Below, in pieces: positions 28,648 to 41,351 of a DNA stretch of 64,000 nucleotides. The DNA lies in the NCBI GenBank assembly GCA_949318235.1, contig OX439132.1, positions 18,771,256 to 18,835,255 of the forward strand, read 5' to 3'. The notes beneath the pieces are model-generated. The model did not search any database. It worked only from the letters and a program-made list of their open reading frames with translations, and had not been told where the DNA came from. Numbering within the stretch: the first letter of the stretch is position 1; the number at the start of each line of letters is the position of its first letter. The translations under genes were made by a program, and so were the position numbers. Origin of the DNA: Ecdyonurus torrentis (lineage: Eukaryota > Arthropoda > Insecta > Ephemeroptera > Heptageniidae).

Positions 28648-30869
28648 GTGTGAGAGTGTATGTTACAAAGATGCTGCCACTTTTCATTGGCAAGGTTGAG
28701 AAGAATTAAACAAGGCTAATAAATAAAAAAAACAAAATCCCAATTGTATATTATATTACTTTGAATATATAATATTTATCATATTATAATCTGTATTTAA
28801 ATAATATATGTTATGAATAATTTTAGAATATAAAAAACAAATAATATTATTTTTCAAAGTCTTAAATTTAAATTGTCATAAATAACACTAGATTAAATGT
28901 CACTTTGCTCATATTTTTATACAAGATTAAAATAATAGCATATTAAAAAAAAGTCTGTAATTTAATATTGCATTACCATTACTAAAATTAACATTGTTGC
29001 TAAAATGCTGTATAAAATTATTGTACTTATGCAAGACATCTACTCATTCATGCAAATTTTTTGTCCTTGACTCCATTTTTCATATATAAATTGAAAATTC
29101 AAAATATTTTGCGGTAAATGTGATTATCAGGACGTAAAAAAATAATATTTTAAAATATAATTGACACATTATTGAAGATCAAAACGTGTAATTTAAGCAA
29201 ACACCAAATTAACGTTTAAACTTTTGTTTCATTAATATTTATTAAAATGTTTAAAAACTATTATCAGTAATGCGAGAGAAAAAAAAATAGTGGTATAAGG
29301 TGCGGTTATATACATAATTGACTTCAAGGCTGATAATTTCAAAAAAAATATTGACAACCAGGAAGATTATTTAAAATGAAATTTACTTGTTGTCTTAAGC
29401 AATTTTAATGGTGGGCTATTGGAAACCAAATTTTTTTAACTTTAATTAAAAATATATAATTTACATCTACGTTCTAACTATTCTCCTGCGTCATACATGT
29501 TTTTTTTATATACGTAAATTACTTTTTCTTTGGTGAATAAACCACACACACTGTGTGTGTGTGTATATATATTCGTTTAAGTGTCTATATTTCTAGAGTT
29601 TGAATTATAGTTTTAACATAAGAATATTATTTTATTGTTTTATAAAGTGAGTACTATATAATTTTGTCGTAAATAACATAAATCAATTGTTTATGTTAAA
29701 CAGTTAAAGAGCCGCGCTGTTGTATCTGCATACGCACGTCGTCTCGCTGAAGTGAACCCAGTGCTCAACTGTGTGGTGGAGGCGAGACTGGCGTTAGCAC
29801 TCGAGGAGGCAGACGCCGTGGACCAACTCATCGCCTCAGGCACCAAGATACCAGAGGAAATAGAGCGAGAAACTCCATTCTTAGGTGTACCCTTCACTGT
29901 CAAGGAAAGCTGTAGTGTCAAAGGTATATAAACTAATATGGTCTTTGTTTGTGTTTCGTGTGGTATTATAGACCAATGTTTACAAATAACAAAAAATGAC
30001 GTTTCGTTAAGTCTTTTATTTTTAGGTAATAAGCTCTTTAAAGTATAAGTTAGAAGTGAAAGCAATCAGAAATGTGTTCTGTTCATACTTAAAAAAAATA
30101 TATTGCTGCACTTTTGAGTAATTTGATGCTACTTCATCAAATTATTACTATTATTATTTTAATATTTTTAATGGATAGAATATGTTTCGAAAACATTTCT
30201 TGCAAAATAGCCAACTTTTTTTTCTATATACGTTAAAATTTATCTGTATAATTATTTTTAACTGCAATAGTATAATCAGGTTTAATCTTGAAATATTTTT
30301 GTAAGCCAAAACTGTAAACACAAAAATCCTTGTCACTTGAAAATCTAAACCACAAGTTAATACGTGCGCAATATCAAGGAAAGAATGAAAATAAATTGAT
30401 GATTTTTATATCAAGTCAATATACTAAAAAGTTGGTCTAAATTTACAATTCAGATTCTTACATTTCACAAAGTTAACCGCAGTGAATTACTCTCAAACTT
30501 GTGGTTTATGGTTTAGCTAACGGCTTAATATACATACAAAATTTCCCATTCAAGAAAACATGAAATTGTTATTATTTACTTTCAACTTGCTTATGTATAG
30601 TTGTAAACAAATCCTTTGCAATAGGATTTTCAACACATCATATTGCTGAATTTAATTATAATAACAACACATATCCAAGTCATCATCAAAAAAAAAATCA
30701 TAGATTATACTGTTGCGTTTCTTCAACATTCAACAATATACTTTTCTTTGATGTGCGTTAAATGCATTGATGTTCTAAAATAATATAATTAACTTATTTG
30801 AATTTTGCATGCGAAAAGCAACTTTGCTAGATACTTACATACAACATACTAAATTCAACTTAATTTTTT

Positions 30870-30916
<47 letters not shown>

Positions 30917-33900
30917 ATTTCCGTGATCAGTATGACAAAAAAAAACTCGTTTACAAAATTAGTAACTTGTTTCAATTAAATACTGAGTACTTTTTAATTA
31001 CTCAACGTAGAAACGCAGATAAAAAAATATATAAGACAAAAAATATATATAAATGAAAAGATAATTAGTTATGTTATTGTATACTTAATCTGTGACACAA
31101 TCGAGAGGTTATGACAACAACCATCACACGCTCTGTAATTATAAGTCACAAGTATAATAATAAGTCAAGGTTTCTTTGGAATCTAGCGGAAAGACAGTAA
31201 GACGTCCTGGTAAAATGTTGGATTATATTTAAAGCCATAGACCACATAAAACAACATGTGCTTTTTAATGAATAAACACGAAATGGGATCTTCAAACCTG
31301 TTGACAATGTTTACCAGAATGTTAATGTAGCCCCATGAGAGAGCGTGAAAAAACTGTAAAGTATGCAACTTCTGTGACTATTCATGTTTATGACGTCAGA
31401 AACATGCAAAAATTAGTATGAAAATGTTGTGCGGGTTGCATGAATCGAATTTTCTGATCACTGCTACGGAACTACAGTTGGGTTTTGAGACAAACTAAAG
31501 TTATTTATGTAAATCCCATCAAGTGTTTTGTGATATAATATGCTTATGTTTTTCTCTGGTCTATTCCTTTAAGAACTAGCATGTTCTATTCTTCTCACTA
31601 ATGAAAGCATAATAATCCTAATTAGAATTATAATTTTAGTCGTGTTATCAAATTGTTGTATCATTCATAATAACATCTTCTTTAATTTTTTTAGTATTTT
31701 AATTGTATAGTATATTAACAAATTCTGTAACTGCTATAAGAAAAAAAGAAGAAAATTACCTTTTTTTGAGCAACTCATAATAACAACAATAATAAAAATC
31801 AATATTAGTGTACTTTATTACTTACAATTTTAGAAATTAATGAAGTAGCAAAAAACAAGAACTACAAGAGTAAATTTCCTAGAGAATTTTGTAATGTGTG
31901 GTTCGTTCAATTAGACGAGTGAGCATCGATAAGTTACTGATGGAGCCACTGCAGCAGGAATACGGTGATGTTTTTGAACCTAAAGAAACTCGCATACGTT
32001 ACATATAAACATAATTAATAATTAAATCCAATAATGCTATACATTTAAACGATGATGTTGTTTGTAAAGCAGGAACCATTTTCAGGGACGTTTCAATATG
32101 TTTCTGTTTTTTGTGTCTGATTGTCCATTGTTAAATATATTTGGGCGTAACACGGAATTAAATTTCATTTGCCAACAATAAAAGTTATACATGTAAATGA
32201 TTACATTTTTTTTAATCTTACTTCAAAACCAAAAGCATGACAATACATAAGTCAGTAACAAAATACAATCCAGTAGATAAAATCAGTATAAGTCCATGTT
32301 TAAATCTTAAGAAAGTTATTGTTACTTTATGAACACGGAAAATAAAACTAAAATAACTAAACATTAACCTTAGAGGATTTTAATATTATAATCCTTCTTT
32401 TGTAAGTATTGAGCAACATAGAACGTAATAAAATCTTATATCTTATAACATTTTCCTTATGATCTCTTCTCTCAAATAAATTTGTAATATTCATAAAGAT
32501 GCTAAAACAAAATTTTTATTTAATATATTAAATAAATGTTAATAAAAAATTTATCACAGTGAATTTATTGATGTATTAATATTGGTATATTTCAGGGATG
32601 AGCTATGTAATCGGTTCAGTTGGTCGAGAGGGACGCAAAGCAGAACGTGATGGCAGTGCAGTTGCAAGTATGAAGAAAGCCGGCGCCATCGTGTTAGCCC
32701 TCACCACAGTACCAGAACTTTGCCTTAGCTGGGAGACGAATAGTATTATCCAAGGAGCGACCAACAATCCTTATGACACCAGGAGAACGTCGGGAGGTTC
32801 TTCGGGGGGTGAGGTAAGTGCAGGCGCAATAGGAGAGTTAACAAAGAAGTCCTTAATGAATGTCCATGTTTTGTAACAATTCTCTCCAAAATACACCTTT
32901 TTACAGCGCCTTTACAATTTTCGATGATTTATAGTAAATATATTTGTATTAATGTTAAATTAAATAAGGAATATTTCATGTAAATTAAAAAATGAGGGTA
33001 TCGTAATAAAAGGTAAATACATGAGCACTGATAATTTAACTATTCTTTATTATATTATATCACAAAACTTTTAGGCGGCTCTGATTGGTGCTGCTGGCTC
33101 AGTTATTGGATTAGGATCGGACATTGCTGGATCTATTCGTATTCCTGCTCTCAACAATGGAATTTACGGACACAAACCCACACCAGGTATGAGTCATATT
33201 TAATATTTTATTAATAAAATCTAAGCAACTTTAGCTCTATATCAATACTTCATATAAAATTTAAGTAAAAGAAAATAATTATAGTACATAAATATTGAAA
33301 TACAAATTATTCTCAGGCAAGTATTTTTCATCACAAGGAAAATTAATATACAGAATGAATTAAATTAACAATTGAAAACCTCTCAGGTATAATACCTATT
33401 ACTGGTCACTACCCTTACGTTGATGAGGACCCACACTTCCTTGAATACCTTGTAGTTGGTCCCATGACTCGATATGCAGAAGATTTACGTCCCATGGTTC
33501 GCGTGTTGGCAGGAGAAAACGCAGAATCACTCAAACTTGACGAGAAGGTATCTTATATTAAATCAATTTTACTTCGATGTTACTTCTGATTTCAAACTTC
33601 AAGGAATCACATCCTCTTTTAAAACAGTTAGCCCTAGTTGATGACCTTTTCAACATATTCAATAACTTATGAAATTCTTGTATTTCTATACACCATGAAG
33701 AGATATTTGAATATGAAAATACTATAAATTTGATAAAATCATATAAATATCGTCTTTTGAAAGATATCTCTATTTTTACATCTCTTTCATATTAGATCTA
33801 TAAAGAGTAGAAAATATTCAATGGCTGCGTGTTTCAGGTGGACATCAAGAAAGTAAAATTCTACTACATGGAAGACTGTGGCTTCTCCATGGCAGTACTG

Positions 33901-35708
33901 CCTGTAGACAAAGCAATCAAGAAATCAATACGTCGTTCTGTAGAGGCGCTCAAGAAAGAGCATGGAGTCTATGTAGAGAACGTGGGTGTCCGACTGAAAA
34001 CTGGCGATCTAAACAATTTCTCTTCTTCCTATATACTTTTCACTTTTTATTTCATTATTTGATTATTATTGATTTTATTTCATTCTTTACTTATTTCATT
34101 CCTTTATTCATAATTTATTGCATTGTCTATTTCATTATCTATTTCATTACTTCATTATTTCATTATTATTTCATTACTTATTTATAACTGACTGTAGTTT
34201 CAAAAATTTTAGATTTTAACTAAACTACAGAACTTCATATTTCATTATTTGATTATTATTGCTTTTATTTCATTTTTCACTTATTTCATTCCTTTATTCA
34301 TAATTTATTGCATTGTCTATTTCATTACTTCATTATTTATTTATTTATAACTGACTGTTGTTTCAATAATTTTAGATTTAAACTTAACTACAAAACTTCT
34401 TAAGAAGCGTATAACCAAACTATTTGTAATTTATTTTTACAGGCAAAAATTAAAGAATTCAGTGACTCAATGGAAACAAGTTCAGCTGTATTTTTTGGAA
34501 TGCATGGTATTCCAAATTTATTAAATAATCCATACAACCCTAAGGTGAGTAAAGAATTAAAAAAATCTATTAAATTAATAAGATTTGATTTTTTCTAATT
34601 CCTTGTATTAAGTCAAAATTCCCAAATTTATGATATTATAATTGAAGAATTTTAATATACTGCCGCGAGAAGTTTCATCTCAAGTTGTCATGAAAATGGT
34701 TAGAGTTCTATCTGATGCTGCTATAAACCATACAGAAGAACACTTGCTTCTTCCGTGATAAAAGTAGATGAAACATTTTGATGTAATTGGATAAAAAGAA
34801 GAAATTATGAAACTGTACTGCATTTATAGCATATAATATACTAAACAATAAACAATATATTATAGCATGTAATATTCCAATGCTGTTTAACGCTGCATGT
34901 AAAGCCCAAAGTAATGAAAATAAGCTATAAAATAATTATTCAGTATTATATATATTTATATTATTTTTTACGCACAGTTGTTTATATTTTTAAAAGTTTA
35001 AAAGAAATAATTGATTGACGAGATTAAAATAATTTTACAGAGAAACCTCAACCTATACGCCGAGATCGTAAAGTCATGTTTTGGTTTATCAAAACTTGCG
35101 TTCTCCACCCTTGCATTCTACTTCTTACGTCACGTGAACGCATTCATCCCCCGTAGCAAATTTAATCATTATTTGGAGAAAAATGCTGCTCTCAGTAAGA
35201 AGTTGACTTTATTCTTGGGTGATGACTCCGTACTTCTGTACCCCACTTACCCCACACCTGCTGGATTTCACAATCAAATCTACGTCCGTACTAGTGGCGT
35301 GCTTTACGCTATGGCAATGAATACATTAGGACTGCCTTCAACACATGTACCTGTTGGACTCAATAAACAGGGACTTCCTCTTGGATTCCAGGTAAAATAT
35401 ATAAAAACAACAACAAATATTCTGTATTTTGCTTACTAACACGACTATAGAAATAACTTTTAAAGCTAAACACCAGCATTGAAGCAAATTATTTACAAAA
35501 ACAAAACAATACAAAATTGCTGGGAAAGTAACTAACATTTTTTTTTTTTTAATTTTTTTTAGATTTTTTTTTATATTTAAATAAAGCTATTGTGCTAAAC
35601 TAAAAGTAATAATTTGTAAGTTTATTTTTAATTTAACTTTAATCAATAAGGTTAGTGAACGTTGATTAGTTTGTTATTTGGAAATACTACAAAAACACGT
35701 ACTCAATT

Positions 35709-35750
<42 letters not shown>

Positions 35751-37665
35751 TATATAAACTTTACGTGTTTCCATTTGTCTATAATATACTTTATACAATT
35801 TATCTATAAATATACCGCACGATCCAAAAGTAAAATAAGATAATACTAGGGTTTTCGTTTTTATTTCCTGTAGATTTTTTTTGTTTATATATATATATAT
35901 ATATATACACACACGATGAACTAAAAATAATACTAAAATACAAATACTGACAAAATTTCCTACTCTTAAAGACCTTGGTTTATGCTCTAATACACGTCAA
36001 ATTTTAACAAAAATTCATTTCATTTTAATTACATACGTGTACCGCTAGAGAAAAGAAACATTTTATAAAATTTTACTTTTATATTACCTGACTGGAACAA
36101 GTAAAAAAATTAAAAAATATAAAAATATCCTATTATAATTATAGTGGCTACTGTCAATTCACTTTTAAGAAATATTAATAATACATTTTTTTTAATGTTT
36201 TTTTGTGTAAAAAGCACTCGCAAATAACAAGTTTAAAAAATTTAGGAAAGCAATTTGTATTACAAATATAGTCAGTTGCATAACTGTTTTTTTTACATAA
36301 TTTATGACAAATAATAAATTTAATATTTCAAAATATGTAATTAAATTCTTTTAATTATCCTGAAAACTTTGTATTATTATCTAAATAATAATAATAATAA
36401 ATAAATAACTTGACTCAGAATTGACAATACAAATTGAATTTTTAGTTGTATAGGTTTTCATGTTCCACTACTTAACAATTTTTTTTAATCATCAAGCCAG
36501 GAACATAGTTTCTAAAAATAAAGATTTTCACTTAAAGGGGTTCATATAAAGTTACTATGAGATTCATTTGAGATTTATTTATAAATCGCCTACACAAAAC
36601 TATGACTTCTTTTTCTTTCTTTCTTTATCTTTTTGTGTGAAATTTAGTTAAATGTGTTTGACTAATTTTTTAAAATTAAATTAAACACGAAAAAAAAAAA
36701 ATCAAAATAGCTTTAGTATTGAAAAAACAACTTTTTCTTCCCACTTTATTTTTCAAATTATAAAACATAACTTTCGTATAAGCATGAATCACTTCTGTTT
36801 GACTTTATATGAAATTGAAAAACAAAAGGCTAGAGCTACTGGCTTTAGGATTAAGATAACGAAATTACGTCTAGCTTTTGTGCATTGTATCATTTTATGT
36901 TAATTTTATTATTATTATTTTTATTTTTTTGCAAATACGCCGTCAGCAAAATATTGTTTCTTTTGTTTCTTTGGCGTGATTACATAATACTTGTTATCTT
37001 ACTGTTAGATAAAGGTATACTTATTGACTTACAGTATAAAATATGAAGCTCTCCCTGGTTTTTTTTTTTTTTTTTAAATAATACCTTCCGTTGCCTTAAA
37101 ATTTATGATTTATTAATTTACAAATCAAAGCATTTTTTATGAATAAGACTACAAAATTTAATGTACCCTTTTTGAAATATTGAAAATATTATTTAAAAAT
37201 ACAATTTTTAATTTGGCTATTAAAAATTAAGAATTACGACATGAGAAATGTGATCAAGGTGCAAACCTACGTAAAGCAAATTAAAATAATAATTATAATA
37301 ATAAAAGTTATTCAAAGATTCAACTTTTTATTTTACTATTTTAAAAAAAAGCTGAAGACTATATAATACTTGTGAGATAAAATAGTCAGGGGAAGAATAG
37401 AAAAATAATAAACTATGCAATTTGAGTGAATAAAAAAAAGTAATAATGACAATAAAAAAAGTTTATGTACAGTATAGAATCCTTTTAAAAAAGATACAAG
37501 CTTAACACTCGTTTATTATTATTATTACTAAAAAAGATATATTTATTTCAGGTTGTAGCAGGACCTAAACAAGATCGTCTTTGCCTTGCTGTAGCAGAGG
37601 AACTTCAACGTTTAATGGGAGGCTGGATTCCTCCTGTTCCTCTAGCAACTAGAGCTTCAAGTTAA
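23747..37665 (+). CDS. FAAH2: FAAH2-like amidase (complete, 9 exons)
   Basis: Nine exons join in frame to 530 residues, close to the roughly 530 aa of vertebrate FAAH2. Exons: 23747-23917, 29704-29923, 32596-32813, 33075-33186, 33387-33547, 33838-33981, 34443-34544, 35041-35391, 37552-37665. The product should be a membrane-bound serine hydrolase of the amidase-signature family that hydrolyses fatty acid amides. An N-terminal hydrophobic segment (about residues 3-26) fits a membrane anchor. The triad is visible: K124 in PFTVKES, cis-Ser S199 in SGGSSGGE, nucleophile S223 in DIAGSIR. The 75- and 24-residue spacings equal those of FAAH (K142/S217/S241). All introns are GT/AG. The C-terminus carries the expected GLPLGFQVVAGP-type block. 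The residue two before the nucleophile is Ala where Gly is usual. A splice acceptor just before the ATG (TTTTTGCAG|GC) implies a 5' UTR exon upstream. Arthropod genomes usually carry several FAAH2 paralogues, so orthology is to the family only. Confidence 0.93.
26160..27725. repeat. Large inverted-repeat element (ends)
   Basis: The left end (AGGGGTCAGA, then TAATTCAAACATTTGCATGG, then TGACACCATATAAT, about 26163-26430) recurs in reverse complement at about 27485-27722 (AGGGGTCGGA, TAATTCAAAAAATGTCATGG, TGACACCCCCATAAT on the minus strand). Similarity is patchy but collinear. The near-perfect hairpin at 26953-27141 lies at its centre. No open frame inside, so a non-autonomous element is likely. 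Confidence 0.55.
26953..27141. repeat. Hairpin with 65-bp arms
   Basis: Arms 26953-27017 and 27077-27141 are reverse complements with five mismatches, all in the outer 20 bases; the inner ~45 bases match exactly. The loop is 59 bp. The inner arm begins AACTAACTACACTTTACAAA. Confidence 0.92.
28610..28647. repeat. (CT)n microsatellite
   Basis: Short CT tract with one TTT interruption. Confidence 0.9.
29704..29923 (+). CDS. FAAH2: Amidase exon 2 (aa 58-131, catalytic Lys)
   Basis: Acceptor TTAAACAG, donor G|GTATAT, phase 0 in and 1 out. Contains GVPFTVKES with the triad lysine K124. Confidence 0.93.
29924..32595 (+). other. Amidase intron 2
   Basis: A 2.7-kb intron. Only a CT microsatellite (30872-30914) and AT-rich sequence are seen. 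Confidence 0.8.
30872..30914. repeat. (CT)n microsatellite
   Basis: About 21 CT units inside amidase intron 2. Confidence 0.95.
32596..32813 (+). CDS. FAAH2: Amidase exon 3 (aa 131-203, cis-Ser)
   Basis: Acceptor TATTTCAG, donor GAG|GTAAGT, phase 1 in and 0 out. Contains NPYD and the glycine/serine-rich SGGSSGGE motif of the amidase signature with cis-Ser S199. Confidence 0.95.
33075..33186 (+). CDS. FAAH2: Amidase exon 4 (aa 204-241, nucleophile)
   Basis: Acceptor CTTTTAG, donor G|GTATGA. Encodes GLGSDIAGSIR with nucleophile S223 and then the GHKPTPG block. Confidence 0.95.
33387..33547 (+). CDS. FAAH2: Amidase exon 5 (aa 241-294)
   Basis: Acceptor CTCTCAG, donor AAG|GTATCT, phase 1 in and 0 out. 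Contains the VVGPMTRYAEDL block that follows the active site in FAAH2 proteins. Confidence 0.93.
33838..33981 (+). CDS. FAAH2: Amidase exon 6 (aa 295-342)
   Basis: Acceptor GTTTCAG. The donor GAAC|GTGGGT was chosen because it leaves phase 0 and aligns the join (YVEN-AKIKEF) with the collinear human FAAH2 segment. The open frame continues 27 codons past it into the intron. Confidence 0.8.
34049..34399. repeat. ~190-bp tandem duplication in amidase intron 6
   Basis: The block starting TTTCATTATTTGATTATTAT at 34050 recurs at 34240, including the phrases CATTCCTTTATTCATAATTT and ATAACTGACTGT-GTTTCAA. The second unit is shorter by an internal deletion. Confidence 0.85.
34443..34544 (+). CDS. FAAH2: Amidase exon 7 (aa 343-376)
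   Basis: Acceptor TTTTACAG, donor AAG|GTGAGT, phase 0 on both sides. Encodes KEFSDSMETSSAVFFGMHG, aligned with the FAAH2 segment after the central strand. Confidence 0.9.
35041..35391 (+). CDS. FAAH2: Amidase exon 8 (aa 377-493)
   Basis: Acceptor ATTTTACAG, donor CAG|GTAAAA, phase 0 on both sides. Contains the LLYPTYPTPA and LGLPSTHVPVGLN blocks conserved in FAAH2-type amidases. Confidence 0.94.
35710..35756. repeat. (TA)n microsatellite
   Basis: TA run with one AA interruption, in amidase intron 8. A shorter TA/CA run follows at 35888-35914. Confidence 0.93.
37552..37665 (+). CDS. FAAH2: Amidase exon 9 (aa 494-530, stop)
   Basis: Acceptor ATTTATTTCAG. Completes the FQVVAGP motif across the junction and ends ...ATRASS and TAA. 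Confidence 0.94.
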   Translation, partial: VVAGPKQDRLCLAVAEELQRLMGGWIPPVPLATRASS

Positions 37666-38405
37666 ATCATTCCTCTTTTTCTTGTGCTCAACCCTTCACA
37701 GGGCACCAGTGCCACATCTCTGAGCTTAAACTGCATAACATTGCTTAGTTTGTTGAAGTGTTTCTTGAGAACAATACAAATTGAAACATGTAAATTAAAA
37801 AGAACAAAATGATTTGCAAGAATGGTATAAAATATACATTTAAATATAAAAGCATTTTTTTAGACGTATAAAACATTTTTTATGTGTGTTAAAAATTTTG
37901 AAAATAATTGAAATTCTTAAAAACTTTAGCAATCTAAATTTCCAACTTGCAATTCAAATTATAAATATTGCTAACTATAATTTACTATATAAGCTCAGAT
38001 GAAGAAAACTGAAACATAAGAGTAAAACGCCAGTAAATGTTCAGAGATTTTGTAATTATCAGACTTTTATTATTATTAAGAATTATAGTTTATAAGTTTT
38101 GTACGTGTGGGCTATATATTTTGTTGTTGTTTTCTATACTACTATGTATGTCATTGAATAATTGTGTATAATTATATAATATTTTATTAAATATGAAACA
38201 TAAATTAACAATTGAAATCAAAATTATTTACTATATATATTTAAACTTATTAGAGTTTAAAATGTTGGTAAAGGTGTTGAAATTCAATGAAATATAAAAA
38301 TAACAATTACGAAAAATTTCATGATCTTGTTTGTACACAGTTAAATTATTATCGTTTCTTAAATATAAAACTACAATATGAGCAAGATTAATGATTTTTG
38401 GGACA

Positions 38406-38656
38406 GTATTCTATTGAAGTTAATATTTATCTATAATAATTACATTTCAGTAACTATTTCATTAAAAAAATACCATCCAGAAGCTTGTGACGTCATTTCC
38501 GCTACTCTTTTGTTTTAATTTGCAGAAGACGATCAAACTCCGCCGCAAATTGAAACAAAAGAGTAACAAAAATGACGTCAAAGGTTTCTGGACGGTAATT
38601 TTTATGTATGAATTAATTACTGAAATGTAATTAATAAATGTAAATAATAGAATGTA
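38406..38656. repeat. Foldback with >110-bp arms downstream of amidase
   Basis: Left arm 38406-38524 and right arm 38545-38656 are imperfect reverse complements (ATTCTATT, AATTACATTTCAGTAA, CCAGAA, TGACGTCATTT, TACTCTTTTGTTT, AATTTGC in order). The loop is about 20 bp. The last ~70 bp resembles 42308-42370 (ATGACGTCAAAGG, GTAATTATTTG), suggesting a dispersed family. Confidence 0.85.
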
Positions 38657-38676
38657 CTATAGTTATACTCTTTTTA

Positions 38677-38682
38677 AATAAA
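38677..38682 (+). promoter_or_regulatory. Candidate AATAAA poly-A signal, amidase
   Basis: AATAAA about 1 kb after the amidase stop. If used, the 3' UTR would include the foldback at 38406-38656. Variant ATTAAA signals occur earlier and could be used instead. Confidence 0.3.
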
Positions 38683-40078
38683 TGTGCTCAAATACTGACG
38701 CAAAAATTATTAGTCTTGCTCGTTATTATAAAGTGAAAATAATTAATTTTTTGAATTTTGCTTCGATTATGATGCATAAAATTTATAACAGATTACTTTC
38801 AATTTCAATGTAATTTGTTTCGTTTTAAAGATTCTTTCTACTCATTTTTTCTTTACCGATATTTTTAATAGTTTATATTTCAATCCATTAATAAGGTTAG
38901 CAGTTCAGTGGTCAGCTGAAATAATTAGCAAATTGAAATCAAGCCATTACTTGTATATGATTTTTTTTTTGCCAATGTACAATATTATAATAATATGTAT
39001 TAGTCCTTAATTATAATTTTGTTATTATTAATTATTATCTTAATATATTTTAATTAATATCATTAATCAATGCAAAAATAATTTAAGTCTTTATCAGAGC
39101 CAGATAAATTATATAGATTGATTTTGTGGATAAGATTGGTACCTTTAAAATCAATTCCCTCTTATACAAGTCACCTTAACGGTACCAAAATAAAATAGTT
39201 AGGCTTAAACTTGCTAGCTATTTAAAACATAAGCTAGATAATGTCTATTGTTATATATGAATTTCATATATAGATTTATTACTTGATTTTTTTTTTTTTT
39301 TTTTTTTTTTTGGCTCTGTTAGTGAAAAAAAATGAATGAATTTATTGTATTAGATAATTAGTTAGCATTCTTCACATTCTGATGTTTTAATTGATATAAT
39401 GTTAGAGAAAATTAATGCTCCTGTAATAGCTATTTTCATTTTATAGATTCAGATCTCTATTACATTTCATATGAATTTGTGGTGTTTGTTCTGTATTGTT
39501 TTAAATTGTGATTTTATCAGATTGTATAATTTTACTCAGGTAGCATCATAGAATTTAAAGAATATTCTTTTTTTTTTTTAATTAATTCAATAATATCCTT
39601 CCCTTTTTTATATAAATAAAGTTTCATAACTTAGGAGGGATATGTAAACTTGTTAGTTTATTATTATTATAATTGAAGTACATTTCTGTACGGTGCATTT
39701 TTTCTACTAATACAAATATGTAATTTAAAAATAGTGAAAATAAAAGTAGAAATTTAATAATTTTTATTGGATCTTTTTCAAAGTTCCTTACAGAATAAAC
39801 AAAAATTGTCATGATTGCATTTTTTTACAGTCCGTACATAAACTAAGAGAACTTTGTATGCGTATGACATTACATATGAGCAAAAAAAAAAAAATGAAAC
39901 TTAGGGGCTAAAAGTTCTCTTTTTTCCATAAAGTTGTTGTTTAAATCTCCTTTTACGTCAAATTTTTAGTGAGAGAAGATTTTCAACAACACTTCAAGAT
40001 TCATTGTATCATTTTTAATGTTCCTGAGTATTGATGCATCTCACATTATTACATTAAATAAACTCCATTTTCAGTCTA

Positions 40079-40081
<3 letters not shown>

Positions 40082-40112
<31 letters not shown>
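40082..40112. repeat. (TA)n microsatellite
   Basis: About 15 TA units. Confidence 0.95.
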
Positions 40113-40117
<5 letters not shown>

Positions 40118-41285
40118 GAATGCTAATATTATTGTTGAAATCAATAAAAATAAAACAACTGTTTGTAAATAATGAATTGATCTTTTATATTAAAATTTCT
40201 TTCTTAAAAAATGGTTTTATTTATTTCCATCACCTTTTATTTACATTATTTATTAGTTATTTATTATAATTTGTTGTGTTGCAGTAAATGTATTGTAATT
40301 TTGAGCATTGATGTTCTTTTAATCAAAATCATAAAAATCAGGTTTTATGTTTTATGTTTGTTTGTTTGTTTTTTTTTTTTTTTTGTAAGTCATGTTTACG
40401 CCATACAAAATTACAACGTGCAATAAAGGGGATTGTATGCAATCTCTGTTCAAAACTTTGAATTTAAAAACAAACAAATTTATTGCAATGTGCAAAATAC
40501 CACTTGCAATGAAATGTTTTTAATTGTTGCAACGTGTAAGTGAAAACGATTTTTCAATAAGATATGCATTAAGAATATTTCAATTTATTTTAAAAAGTTC
40601 GTTCATTGCAAGTGGTCCATTACAATGCCTCATCATATTTTTAATTAAAAAAAAAACTGTTAATTTTACACTTTTAAAACATTATCATTTATTCACACGA
40701 TGCAATACGTATTTTTAATGTGCAATGAATTTGATAACAATAATCTCCATCTAAAATCATTACCTTTCCATGCACACAAATTTTAAAGCATTGAAAAATG
40801 AATGTGCAAAGTAAATTTAATAGTTTTAAATAGAGATTGCTATCAATTAAAATAAACTGCACTTTTAAAATAGTGCTTCTTATGAACAGACTAATACTAT
40901 ACTGTATTTGTTGATTTTTTAATTTTTTAAAGATTATGACATTTCAAAATAATTTCAAAGAAAAAAAAAATCAGTATTCAATTATATTGAGCAACAATTT
41001 AAAAAACATATTCTTACCTTAATCTTTACCATAAATACAAATTTAAATATACATAATTTTAGTATCAAAATATTATTTGTTTCATTTTTAGAAGCATCAT
41101 TTTATAAAAATACGTTTCTTACCATTCAATATATCCTGATCCAGACAAAAATATATTGTATTTCACATGAAAAAATAAAAACAGTATCAAAGGCATGTAA
41201 ATGTGACATGATGGTATAAACAAACACATTTTACTTTGAAAAACAAAAATTTGCATATATTGACAACATATTACAACACATCAAA

Positions 41286-41286
<1 letters not shown>

Positions 41287-41347
<61 letters not shown>
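41287..41347. repeat. (CT)n microsatellite
   Basis: About 30 CT units. Confidence 0.96.

Positions 41348-41351
<4 letters not shown>

Larger units (their letters stand above)
23918..29703 (+). other. Amidase intron 1
   Basis: A 5.8-kb intron with no exon-like sequence recognised. It contains a nested inverted-repeat structure at 26160-27725 and a CT tract at 28610-28647. Confidence 0.8.

Noticed and set aside
29691..30065. 124-codon minus-strand frame over amidase exon 2
   Set aside because: Antisense shadow of a real coding exon; no homology.
32814..32876. Extension of amidase exon 3 past GGE
   Set aside because: Begins at a strong donor GTAAGT; exon 4 continues the amidase signature exactly at that point.
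33982..34062. Extension of amidase exon 6 past YVEN
   Set aside because: Would be out of register with FAAH2; donor GTGGGT restores collinearity with exon 7.
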